Assembly (NCBI GenBank): GCA_025024175.1
Contig: QCXZ01000041.1
Span: 21,757,786 to 21,821,785, forward strand
Length of the DNA: 64,000 nucleotides
From: Rhyzopertha dominica
Taxonomy: Eukaryota; Arthropoda; Insecta; Coleoptera; Bostrichidae
Direction of reading: 5' to 3'
Below the pieces are notes generated by a model. It saw only the letters and a program-made list of their open reading frames with translations. It made no database searches and was not told the origin of the DNA. Made by a program: the position numbers and the translations under genes. This document shows positions 42,991 through 55,957 of this stretch, piece by piece; within the stretch, counting starts at the first letter, position 1, and every line of letters begins with the position of its first letter.

Positions 42991-45900
42991 TTTTGTTATT
43001 AAATAGATTCACATCCTTAGAAATCAAACCGTCTTGAACCCTCTATAAGTAGGCTCTATACCTACCCATAAATACAATTACGTAGAGTATTAAGGACTGG
43101 CGACTAGTTTTATCAAATCCCAATCATTTTGTAAATAACCAACACATGTATGTATTTACTAAATGTTATTTTCAATGCTATACTGTATTGGGTGAAATTA
43201 GGAATATAACATAGGTAGCTTTATTTTACGTCTAGCAAAACGCACTGTTTTTATCAATGCAATTGTTTCTTCAGTCAAAACAATTCAATTTGAACTGTCA
43301 AAGATGCTCTACCTTTCTGAAATCTGCCAACAAGGTTGCGGTTTTACCACCTACAAGAATCTTTTACGAGTATACGTGAATAACACAATACACTGCGCTG
43401 TAAATTCGCTAGTGTTGTCCAATATCAGTTAACTTGATGTCGTTGGTGGACTACATTAAGTTAGTAGTGATATTTGACAGATACAGAATGATCAGAATTA
43501 ATGGTTAAAATTCTTATGGTTCTTGCTATGTTTTGCTATGAAGATGTACAACTTGAAACATACACTTACATATCCAAGAGGATTATGTCGACTAGTGTTG
43601 CCGGTGAAGATCGAGAAATTTCTTGGCCTCGTTTCTAAATTCGAGATCGGACTGGTATTTTTACAACTCAAATTTTCGAGACGAGATCGAAATTTTGCAC
43701 CGAGAATCTCGATCTCGAAAGCAGTTCAATGAATCACAAAATATATAAATATTTTGTTCAATACTGATATTTTTTTAAAATGTATGACTTTCTCGAAACG
43801 TCGATTTTTGCATCTCCAGCGCAAAACAATATTACCTGTTTTTCATGATATAAAATAGGTATTTAGGGTTCATTACTTGCGTATAGACTTCAAACTACTT
43901 GGCATAACTCATAAAATTCGCAATATTATAGAGTTATTAAAAAGCAGCTGTTACAGAGAATCTACTACTACTATTATAAGATGATAATGTAATTGATAAT
44001 ATAAGCATTAAAAACACACCAAAATCATTTGCGTTTTTAGTGAAAACCTATAAAGAGGCGTTCCTGGCTATAAAATTTTCTTCCTCCTCATTTGTCGGCG
44101 AGACCTTTCAATACGTATTAATTACGTGCACCATTCATAACAGTCGTGACGTGTTTGATTTCATAATGCAGCGCTAAGCCGTTCAAAGGAAATAAAAATA
44201 AGCTAATTGCGTAAAGAGGTAAAAGTGTTTAATAAGTAATGTCATTACGAGCATTCTTTTCGCATTATGCTTGGCGAGTGGGTAATAGATGCGGATGCCC
44301 CAGTTTCCTTATAAGGCCCTTTGACCTAACACTCGTTTACCTCCAGAACGCCTTTATAGTAAGCGCACTAAAAAACATCGGCGGGAGGATGCCACGCAGG
44401 ACCGCATAAATCTAATTTCAGGGTCATCTATCACTTACTATAGTTCAGCTACCTAATTAGAAGGTCCTTTTTACAACTGATAAGTTGTTTTTGTTTTTCA
44501 GATATCTGCATAGCGCTAGGACTCGACAATTTGGAAAATGCCTTCACTCTTAGAACCCTCTTTATGCAACTATAATAAAAACTTCTTTTGTTTTATGATT
44601 TCAAGCGTAAATAATAACGCATAACAAATTGAAATATAAACCATTCTACATCAATGCACTTATCAGATAGTTTATTTTTTCATATCAATTTTTATTTCAA
44701 TATCCCTATAAAATATGTGTACCCTAAGTTTCTGGATAACCTGAGAAAAATGTCGCAAGGTGCTGTATAACATCACAGCAAACATTTCTTATCGATATTC
44801 TATGAAATATCAGAGCCTAGGAAACTCTTCATGTAGTCAACGCAATACTGCAATGAATGTTTTGAACGTTCCATGATGTTCAAAAGTTCCCGGAAAACTT
44901 AGTAGTCAATTTGAGGTAACATCGTATTCTCAAAACACCATTGCAAACACCAAGAATAGGCAGAAAGCATAAGTGTTTGTATGCAGGACGACTAATTTTT
45001 GTATTTGCAGACATATTTGGTTATTCATTACAATATTATAGCATGAACTTGTATACTTGACAATTTAGTTTTTTTTTAAATTTTGCAATCATTTCTAGGG
45101 AACAGTAAACCCGTTTCAAGGTTCGGATGACTTTCTGGCCCATTTAAGTAATAACTCTTCAAAAAACATTTAAATATGCATCTGTCATTGATAGTGGGGT
45201 AATGTACTTCAAGGTATGCGTCTTATTATAAGTAATTCTTAGTTATGCTAAATTCTACTACACAAGCTACATACATCTAGAAAACCTAGAAATACGTAAT
45301 AGTATATGTAGTACAACAGAATTGGTTCTTTTCTCTTTTAGTCGTGTTTGGTAAATCGTTGTTATTCACTTTCTCAAATAAAGTATACATATTATGTACC
45401 ACACTATTCTGTTTTTCTTTAATCAAGTCGAAATATATTAAAAAGGGATCAATTAGCGCATTAGGTATACATTAAAGAAATAACGTTGACAGCTTAGCTA
45501 GTTGTAAACGATTTAAATGTTTATTTTTCAAATTTCCTTATCATAATAGGTGCAAAGTAACTTAACGCTGTCGTGGCTCACAGGTCATTTCCATACACTA
45601 CGTAATAGTATAAGTGTCATCTAAGTTCTGTATAAGGCACTGAGAAAACTTCATTTCCCTAGGCCTAGGGAAAGATATTCCAAGGTAGTAGACACCATCT
45701 TACCTTAATTCACTGCGTTTTTAAACTAAAAGCAAAACGATGCAGCAAAATCCATTCATTATCGTTGTGAAAGTAATTACTACCCGAGTACTACAGATCG
45801 GCCCATCAATAAGTCAGTAGTTACCGTCAACAAAGTCAAAATTAAATGATATATTGACCGAATCACAATTGTCCACTAAACTGTGGTCATATATACGAAT

Positions 45901-48900
45901 AGTCTAAATCCAAATCTGACGTTCATAATTGTGTACTAGTCTCTATTAGAATTATTGCAATATTATTTTGTGTTTGCTATCATTAAAAATGCGTATACTG
46001 GGTTACAGATCTCAATATATATGGCTAGTTTATCAGAAAATGGAAATGTATGTAATTCATCGATGAATCGAATTGAAAAATAATTCTGTTTCTAGTTTTA
46101 GCGGTACAAGCACAGGCCCAGCGTTATTACGCCAAAATTATATAGCAAATTGGTACCAAGAAACGACACACTTAATCGTTTTAATCTACAATTAGTTGAA
46201 AATCTAAAATAAAAGTAAAAGGTGAAGACATCCGTCTGCACTTCAAAAATTACCTAAACTAGGCTGCTCTATTAGGATTTCGTAATTTTAGCTAAACAGA
46301 GAAAGCACAAATTTCGTTAGCTTTATTAGATGCACACCTTATATTTAATAGTAATTTTAATATTTGCACCTTATATCTAATGGAAATCAACTTTCGTAAT
46401 TAAAAGCAAGACGTTACGTAAATTGCTTGCGATGCAAACAGCACCTATCAATATTAATCTGATTCCCAGGCGTTTGGCATTTAACGTACCTGCCTCAACA
46501 TGCACTTACCGATAAACGGGTGCAGCACGCAGCTTCTGTGGGGCACATAAACATATAGCGAGCGTTTACTTAATATATTTCAGTAAACGGAGTCAATAAC
46601 TCGATAATAAATACATACACGGTTTAATTTATACACAATTACGTCGATACTAGCGCATAAACATGGGTGGCATTCATAGGTATATATTACTGAAATTTCA
46701 TGCAATAAAATGCTGTTGGTAGCGACATAGTGGATAATTGTTGGTATAAACTGCGGAAAATATGGTGTTCCACATGCCCGCATGTGACAGGAAGCATAAT
46801 GGAAGAGACCGTCCTGCCATTATGGCATGGCCGTAGTGCACCTGAATTTACAGCACTACCTGTTGCCTGGTTAGTTTAGCCTGGAGATTTGCACTTTTGT
46901 TGTCGGATAACAACAATGGTATCTATGCACGCAAGCGTTAGAAGATAGGCATAGGTCGGGTGTTTATGTACTCATGTCGTGTGGAATAAAGATTCATGGC
47001 AAGAAAGGAAATATTTCTTGAGTCCTTTTATTTTCCTGAACTTTTAATTATATTACAGATAAATATGTAGTTATTAATTGTAGTGTATTAAACAGATACC
47101 AATTGTTTCCCACAAAGCAGCGAGTGAAACGATCAGATATATATTATTGTACTTCTGAACCAACTAAGTAGCAAAAGTAGACATTCTTGCATTACTTAAT
47201 CATATTTAGCTTATGTTTTTTCTGTGCAAGCGAAGCAAAGTTTGCTGACCAAAATTTCAAAATAAGCAAGTAAAATAAATATTAATTTGAATGATTATCA
47301 CTGTCAGTTTATCTAATTGAGTTATTTGCTGAAGATGAGTGTATGTAATCGCTCATACATTTGACGTGTATCAACTCTCCGAATAAACTGTGGCTTACTT
47401 ATAAGCTTCGTTTGTTGCAGTAAAAAAAATATATTTACATATAATTTGAAAGCAATCAGTTGCATCCAATATCGCCATAGGTTAATGTCTTTCCGTTTTA
47501 CTTAATGAAGGTGTATTGAATTACAGAAACGTGTCTGTATTGTAATAGACGTCCATAACATAAACAGTGCTTTTCTAATCAGGTATAATATAATCGGAAA
47601 TCGTCCTTCAATATCGAAATATAATGTACTATCCTTTACAGATCTCTCGTTAATATGAAGTTAATGCCCTCGTCGTGATTTTTGGCATCGGTATAAAAAT
47701 TATTCTAATCCCAGCCCCTATTATTTATTTTATTCAGATAACATCAAAAACCTGTTCTTCTGTGAAGTATAAATCCTTATACTATGTAAAATTTAACCCC
47801 AAACGAGACGGATTGAGTAGGTACCAATAAATAATTTGTTAAGGTGGTATATCTACACCTTCTGGTAATTAGTCCCGACAATACAACAGTTCCTCATTTA
47901 TGCTTGTAAATACATAATAACAATTCGTCACAGCAAGTTTGCTACTGCGCCGTGTAATTTATTTCTTTTCAACAGCATTTTTCCGCGCGCCTACTTGCTT
48001 AACACATAAAATAATATTTAATAATGGCAAAAAAATACTAAAGAAGATATACCTTATCCGATCTTAAAAGCATCTACTAATGGGACAACCTTTTAGTTTA
48101 ATTAAACATACAGCAGCTATCATTTACTATACATTTTACCCATGAATTGGTTCATGATAATCTTACTCCATCATACGCCAGCTTTCTTTTGTGTGCCATA
48201 ACAATATATTATGTTTCTAGCTCTAAACAAACACGGATAATTAAAATTTTTAGAGCGTCCAATGTTACCATCTGAAACTGAATTATTAGCACATCAATAA
48301 TAGGCAAACAAGACACGCTTTGTCATGTATGACGTATATTAACTTCCTCTTATAAAGCGGAACTGCCTCCAGTCATTTTCCATAAATAGTAAAATATTAA
48401 TCGTGTCTTTAATATTGTTGCGCAAAATACGGCGAGGGGTAAGGCTGCTGATTAATACAACTAACTTTTTCACAATAACCTTTACTGGAGTGCAGAATCA
48501 AAATTAGTTTTGTAAAATTGTGGAAATTTGCTACTTATATTATTTGTGCTGTATAGCATCTTCAATATCGCAGTGCAAAATTTTCAGGCACCTGCGCCAA
48601 ATATGTACAAAGTTGTGCATCTGTTATAAAATAAGGGGTAACTAATTGATAAGTAAGGGGTTTTGTTTGTAAATACTATTATTTAGGTCCGGATATAAAT
48701 AACACTAATAAATAATGTTAATGTTTATTAGAATCTAACAGAAAAAGTACACATGGCTAACACAGAAGTACAAGTTGTACGAACAATAGGTAATACAGGT
48801 ACGTTACCTTTTCTAGAGGTACTAATACAAATCTAATTTAATCTACTGCATATCTTCATCTGAATAATAGTTGCTTGCAGTAGGTATTAAAATGTTTATA

Positions 48901-50868
48901 ATCAAATATATCAAGGTCGGATACGATCTCATTAGTTCCACAGGTGCATATTGCAAACATGAGTGGTCTTCAACTATTAATACGGGGCATTAAGAACTGT
49001 AGATCAGCCAGAATAGAACTAAAAGATACGTTTTCATGTATTGATTTAAACAAAAACTTGATACTAACCAGTAAAGGCTCTTCTTTGCTTTCAGCGTTGT
49101 TAAGCCAAATTTGGATATACGAGTATCATTAGAAGGTCCAAGGTGGTTGGTTTTCATGTTAAGGTTTTTTAGGACTGAGCCATTGAGTTTATTTTATTTT
49201 GTCATTTTTTATTTAGTTATTTTAAGTTCAAAATGGGCCCCCCCTTTTGATGAGGCCCGAGGCCGACTGTCCCTTCCTCCTCCTTACCTTTAGTCACCAG
49301 TGGAGTAGTGAACTAAACCAAATTAACCTACAATTGTACCTAGGAACCCATTAGCATATATTTATTATTTATAATGCTTTGCTTCATCATCTTTTTCTAG
49401 GTTATAATAAAAAAAATTCTGAAAGTACGATGGTTGTGTTCAAACTTCTTTGTTACGTGATACTGGTGACTCGTTTTAATGTGGGACGACATAGTGTTAT
49501 TAATCGGTGCCATTTGCTTTAATAATGTAGATGTCGCACCAAACAAGATTAATTGCCATTTCTCGCCCGGGCCAAGGATTAACAAAATTTTTGGAATATT
49601 CTGGTAACCTGATAGCTGTTCGCTTGAATTATGGTACACCTACATTGTTTAGAACTGGAGCCGGGATTTCTAAATTCCCTCTGTGTGTGGTCGTCGAACA
49701 CATAACTTAATTGTTTTCGAAATCGCCTGTAGAAACATTATCGGTTTTAGTGTTTTCCGTACAAACGCGATATCCAGACAACAGAAAAATAATCGCCTCG
49801 TAACCGTTAGCCACCTACTGACGAGGTGATAGATATTTGAGGTTTTCACTAATAACCTTAGCGGTTTAAATGTTGGGACGCCCACACGTATACAAATGGT
49901 TTTCTTCAAGTGTTTCACCTACAACGTGACAATAAATCAATCGCACCCCTCGTCCAGTGTGTATTTTTTATGTAATTTATGTTTTACACCTTTTCAATTT
50001 AATTTTCGGCTATTTTAATTAACCGATATGACCGCCGGCCATCGTACATAATCAGAACGTGCTATGTGTGAATTATGGGGTTCTATTGTTTTTAATGGTC
50101 GGATCCCGATGCCAACACTTTTTCCCACACCTTTGGGATTGGTGTCCGGGATAGGCATTTCAGTCACGAGCTTAAGACAATCGGCTTGAATATTAATGGG
50201 AGCGAGTATTAGAAGATTAAGTGTTTTTATGACTGGGTTTATTACAACGGTGTGAAACCCAATAATCGAAGCTGGGAAATGAAAATATCTAGCCATTGAA
50301 TTCAGCTAACAGCATAATAAGTACAATAAGGTGTATTGGTTTATCATAGAAATACAAATCTAATAAAACTGCTTGGTAAATTTCAAAATTTTATCTTATC
50401 GTTAAATAAATTAGTGGCGCTTTAAATTCAAATGGATTACGCCATTGCTTACCTCACAGAGTGTTTGTCGTTTCACTGTACAGTGTGGTGGCTACATCAA
50501 CTCATGTAGACCACTAGTTCCGGATAAAGACCTCACAAAAGACGATTACAAATTGAATTTTAAAAGTTGCCAACGGCTTGTCGAAGGAATGAATACGGTT
50601 TGTGCAAAAAATAGAAAAAGAGACATTTTTACACGATTCTCTAGCTAGGGGCCCAAATAGCATCCTATACGACAGAGTGCAAGGAGTCCTGATTATCTAG
50701 CAGTATAAAGCTGTTATTTATTATCTGATTAGCTCATGTTGTCTCATTTTAATTATAGTGGACAAAGCTGCACGAATACACCAATAACGAATCATATCTA
50801 CCTATATATTTTAGAGCTCAGTACATTTATTTTATATTATAGATCAATATACTAAGAGTGATACTTAA
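42991..50868. other. Non-coding AT-rich region
   Basis: About 7.9 kb without recognised genes; open frames are short and without motifs. The segment 43600-43735 is dense in CGAGATCG/CTCGATCTCG dyads. A G/C-run (GGGCCCCCCC) lies near 49235. The rest shows nothing definable. Confidence 0.5.
43600..43735. repeat. CGAGATCG-rich palindromic cluster
   Basis: Several variants of GATCGAGAAATTTC, CGAGATCGG, CGAGACGAGATCGAAA and CTCGATCTCGAAA within about 130 bp. Similar in style, but not in sequence, to the cluster at 3226-3366. Confidence 0.6.
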
Positions 50869-50887
50869 CGCTGGGATCTTGGAGAGA

Positions 50888-50933
<46 letters not shown>

Positions 50934-51351
50934 ATCCATCCGAGATAACGATAGAAAGAGAAGCAAAATTATTTTACACAACAGGACCACTCCATAATTA
51001 CTGCACCTATATTTTTGACAATGGTCTTATTCAAAAACTCGTGATCGACATTTTCACGTAAGCTATTTTTTATGTGCAAACTAAGTGATGNAGTAACCAA
51101 AATTCGTAAAAGTGTAGACTAGAAATAACCTGAAAGATAGACCTCGCAATTATCAATTACTTTTAGCAAAGATATAGAGTATATTGGTCTGAGAAATACC
51201 TTAGGCTCTAGCTAAATCTTTTATCTGTCAGATAAGCATTCATTTATCCGTAAATATTCAATAGTTTTTAGGTAGTGCTGTTTTGTAAAAATAGATTATT
51301 CTTTCTATTGTTAGCTCGAATATATCTTTCTCTCTCTCCAGGATCCCAGCC
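50869..51351. mobile_element. TTAA-flanked MITE with GA-rich ends (about 483 bp)
   Basis: TTAA at 50865-50868 and 51352-51355 flank termini that are inverted copies: left CGCTGGGATCTTGGAGAGAG, right reverse-complement GGCTGGGATCCTGGAGAGAG. TTAA duplications are typical of piggyBac-type elements (family knowledge), although the termini are not the classical CCC start. No transposase inside. Confidence 0.65.
50882..50929 (+). repeat. (GA)n microsatellite
   Basis: Nearly uninterrupted GA dinucleotides, one GATA interruption, inside the left end of the MITE. Confidence 0.95.
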
Positions 51352-51469
51352 TTAATATGCAAGTATGCAAAAACAACACCTATGCAAAGTAGCTTCAAGG
51401 AGCAGTTTTTCATTTTCTCCAGAAGACGTCTTTTCAGTTTGGTAGGTGTTGCTTACCGATTAGTTCTAC

Positions 51470-52290
51470 TTGAAAGTGCTTTATTTTTTAAGTGTTTTAA
51501 CCGCTGCATTATTTAAAGCAGGAAATATAAGAAACAAAAGAGTATTTGATGATAATGAGTATTATTATACCAGTACACAAAGAGATACAGAAGAATTTGG
51601 CAACTTACCTAACATTACTAGGTGTTATAGCCATGTATCAAAGTCAAATGTGCCCAAAGGGTTAGAGACAAGTAACCACAATTGTAGTACAGAAGAACTA
51701 AGCAGAATTTTGGAAGTAGACGAAATGCACAAGACCTCATATTTACAACTAACCAGATTGCCAGAAAAAGTGGCCATGGAAGATAGAAAGAGAGAGAGAA
51801 AGATTTTTATAGGGGCTTTTAACTTGGAAAATGTATTTGGCAACATCTCCAAAATAGTGGTATAGAAAAATATGAAGAAAAAAGGTATGAATAACACGCT
51901 AAAGATAGGTATAGGAAATGCATATAGAAACAGGATAAATTGCTTACGAACAAGTAAGTTGTATTCCTTACCCTTGCAAAGTTCGGAAAAAATTGGACCA
52001 AAAGAGAGTTCCGCAGACAAGATTGTTCATATAATAATTAAAGGTTATGATGATGTGAAGTGGGTTACATGAAAGTGATGTAAGAAATAACAGAATACAA
52101 TTACAGAAGAAATCGAAACCCAAATACTATGGAGTTGCAAAGTACAAAGTACCTAATGGAAAAGTGGAAGAAGAAATAAATTATAGAATGAGCAATGCTT
52201 TAGAGTTTGGTACTCTCTTAGCAGAGCAGAGAGTTTAACAGCTTCGAAAATAGATTGTAGGCATCCGAAATGGAATAAATGACATCTATG
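51470..52290 (+). pseudogene. Degenerate non-LTR reverse transcriptase
   Basis: RKRERKIFIGAFNLENVFGN (about 51785-51845) corresponds to the catalytic-Asp region usually read as FLDLEKAFD; here that Asp is not conserved. It is followed by NAYRNRINCLRTSKLYSLP and, further on, VPNGKVEEEINYRMSNAL (about 52150-52202), a segment typical after the RT palm in RTE/craniate-type elements of insects. The YxDD box is not visible, frames shift several times and stops occur. Dead relic; the exact clade is uncertain. Confidence 0.65.
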
Positions 52291-55200
52291 AAAGGTTTTG
52301 CAAGAATGGATTAGCGTTTTGCGTGAGCGAGAACGAGAGAGTGAAATTGGAAATCTAGTTTATGCTCACGCAAAATTTCTCTCGATTTGCTCTCGATTTA
52401 TTCTTCTTTTCTACAATTACAATGTAATGGGGAACAGAAAACAAAGCAATTTTGGTCTCAATACGCATACATATGTACTGTTACGTTCTAAAATCCAACT
52501 ATAACGCTCATGCGTTCAAACTCAACTAATTTGTGGATCACCCTTGACAAAAGCCATCATCAAAAAGCTCAGTTGACCCATATTTTATATGAACGATCGT
52601 TATAAAGTGTAAGCAATATCTTACACTAGTATGTCGGCAAGAAAAAAACAATCTTTTATGGGGCGAGACAAAAGGAGCAGCACAAAGCAAAAAATGGTGG
52701 AGATATATAGTATTGGAAAGTAACAGATGGTGTATAAGTGAATAGTTTTATACCTAAAAATTTAAAAGATTATATGTTTATGTATTAGTTACAATCTATA
52801 ACGAACATGAATACCCCTTTGGTGAAAATAGATTTGTATACTATATATACTCTTCGTAATGTCTGTTCAAATCTTTTCGACTGAGACTTTTTGCAAAACT
52901 TATACTTAATAACTTCTACGCATTAGCGAGGAATGATGTAGTGGTTACTAATAATCTAACCCAGCATACTGCTCGTTCTCAAAGCTACAGTTACCACTTG
53001 TAATACTCATGACAGCAGATGCCTGCACGTTTCGAAGGTTATAGTGCAGCGGAGGTGTGTCGCACTTTGGTAATCATTGTAATTATACGACACTGAACCT
53101 GACATTGGCATTAAGCTCTCATATTTCTGAAGGCGCAAGCCCGAGCGTAACTAGAAAATAATTGATTTTATTGACTCTCGCGTACGCTCGTCCTTCCTGT
53201 GGGCAAAATTGCTCCGCGTTGAAATTGCCGGGTATCGGATAAAATTAACCAAATTGCCGGTGGTGACGGCAAGGGCGTGGGGTCACTGTTGAAAACGAAG
53301 AACGTAAGCATTCCCACGAAACGAAACAATAAACATATCGGGCAAACTGTTGTAGGTAGAACTTAAAATTTAAGGCCGCGATAAATCTTCAAACAATCGA
53401 ATATATTGCTGGAATAAGTTCGACACACTCATTCCTAATGAAGATTCTGTTTTAATCCGCGTAAGATATAATACGTTTAAAGTATAAAGTTTGAAAATTT
53501 TATTCTGACGGATTACTAGTAGTAATTGACTTATTATGAACATTTGCGTATAGTTTGAGGAAAAATGATTAGATTTAGAACCTGTAAGAAGTTCGCTAAA
53601 GCGATTTATTTAAAAGAACAGATTATAAGTTTTTTGTTAATAACTGATTTAATGTGCGTCTGTCATTACCACCAGAAATCGATCGCTACAAAATGCCAAA
53701 TGTTAACTCTATATTGCTATGAGTCCAACTATGGACCAGAGCTGCAGGCATGCAGTTGTGGTGGATATTAAAATCTATAAGGTAGTGATCCCATATGTTG
53801 ATAAATGGCGGGAAATATCAACTGCCCAGTATTGGCGATTCAAGCTAAGCGATACGCAGTCTAGCGGTAAAATAGTGAACTACTCAAAAATAGTCGCTGT
53901 CCTTCGGCGCTTTCAGCTTTCGTGTATACATCGCAATAAATGAGTTTGGGCAACAGCTGAGTATTATTATAAAAATAAGTAAACATAAAAAGAATGCTAG
54001 ACTAGGCATTTTGTTGGCATATAGCTACCATTCTGAAGCTAAATTACAAAAGCGCATTAGTTTTCTTTATTTTTCTATTAAAGGAAGCGTAGTGGATTTA
54101 ATGACCAACACAGCTAGCTATTATAGCAACTTGATTTATACAGGTGAACCAAAAATGGGATAAATTATCTTGTTTCTACTAAAGAATTACATAGCAGTTA
54201 AAGCATCAAGATACTGAAGGCCTATTATGTTTGTACCAACCTTAACGTAACAAAGATAATGATAATGAATTGATGACTACTGTAACATTCAATTAAATTG
54301 TCTAAAACGTGTACAAAACTGTTGGAAATCATAGAACAATAAATTACATCTTATTGCCGTTCCCTAATGCATCTATGCTGATTTGCCCGTTTTTAATTTT
54401 AATTTACCCTGCAGTTCATCTTACCTGTTAGTCAAAGCAGATGTACGCAGAGACTAGAAACTGAAAATATCACTACCAGTGTGTGTTATAAAATTATTTA
54501 TTTTACTAGCTTACTAAACTTCTACAGCCATTCGCAATAAGATGACCCGCACTGAGAACACCTTCAGCTTTCTATATACCAACACCAGCAGGCACTGGTT
54601 CCTTCCAAAAAGGTAAAAATATTTTTTAAACCGAGTCTTAACTTGTGCACCACACAGCGCGAACGAATCAAGTGGACTGCTTTCTGTATGACCAGCTGAT
54701 CGCTATAGCGCGCGAAAATATTAGTTTGAATCGCCTTATATTCGATCTATGGAATGTTTGCAAAGTTTCGATAGCGACAGCGAGATCTCTCCTTGCAGTT
54801 TTCAACGAGGTGTATAATTAGCCTGAATTAGTTCTGAATTCAAAAAGCGATTTATCAAGCGAGATCCGATTGAACCGAGCGAAACATGTGTTTCAGTGTT
54901 TTTAGTAGTAGTATGTTCAGTATTAGGTTTTACTGAATTAGTGGTGTTATAATTATTAGTGTTTTGAACTAGTTATGATCTGATTTCGTGTATTTTGGTA
55001 CTGGTTTGAATAAAGGAATTTAACTGAGAAATCCGCAGTTTTTGAACAAGGACCTACCATAGCAATATGTAATGGGTTAAAAAATTAAAAATCTGGGGAA
55101 CAACTAGTTCTTCAGTCTGGAGATGTTATATGTTTGTGAATAAGCAAAACCGCCGTGTGCGACACCGAATCCTCTCGTGTACAATAGGATGAAGCTATAG

Positions 55201-55395
55201 ATGATCGTTAAACCGGCAGTATGAAGACAGCTGTAATGACAGATTGTTTTCAGGATATTAATAATACTTTTTTTGCAATCTAACTAATCATAGATGCTGA
55301 TACCGTTTCCAGAATAGGAAAGTAAAAAGACACTGTGTTATATCCGTAAAAGTTAACATAAACTGTACCAAACTTGTGGTGTAGAAAGACATTAG
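52291..55395. other. Non-coding region
   Basis: No recognised gene or repeat. Open frames under about 75 codons. A relatively GC-rich segment at about 53130-53290 has no open frame of note. Confidence 0.5.
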
Positions 55396-55957
55396 TATGA
55401 AATGCTCCCCCAACAAACAGGGATCAACTAGTAAAGGAAGAAGGTACATTTGTTAAAGATGCAGGAAAAATATTTTCATTTCATTCAAAAAGCTATGTTT
55501 ACCACGACAGTATGCAGGGAGACCTTTTTAATTCTGCTTGAAAAAGAATTTGTAAAGCCTTTGGAGATACCATCTATAAGTGTCGAAACTGATAGAAAAG
55601 AAAACCTACAAGTGTCTGAGCTGCCACACAAGTGACTGAATAATAATTAGTGGTTTGATGCTTTACTATTAAAAGGCGGTTTGCTCAGATTAGCAAACTA
55701 TAATGATAACAGAAAGGCAGTCTTTGATGCGGACTATTTGGCAATCAGACATGAATATTTGACTAACTGCTGTCACCTAGGCCCAATTGAAATAATGTGG
55801 GGTATAACAAAGTCATTTTATAACACGAATATTGGAGGAGCAAGTGGAAAAGTCGAGGACGTTTTATACACATGGCAAGAAACTCTTAATCAAGTAACAA
55901 AGGAGGTTTGGATTTCAAGCGTAAATTACACAAGAAAATCTACTAGAAACTTATCAT
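55396..55957 (+). pseudogene. Degenerate DDE transposase C-terminal half
   Basis: Two open frames, 55450-55635 and 55681-55957. The second has LRLANYNDNRKAVFD and CHLGPIEIMWGITKSFYN, resembling the C-terminal YHCDLNPIELIW segment with the last acidic residue of insect DDE-superfamily transposases, followed by a helical tail with VTKEVWISSVNYTRK. The first part holds KPLEIPSISVE. The N-terminal domain and the first two catalytic residues are not identifiable. Relic. Confidence 0.6.

Noticed and set aside
50858..51061. Frame with an Arg-Glu repeat peptide
   Set aside because: Product of the GA microsatellite.
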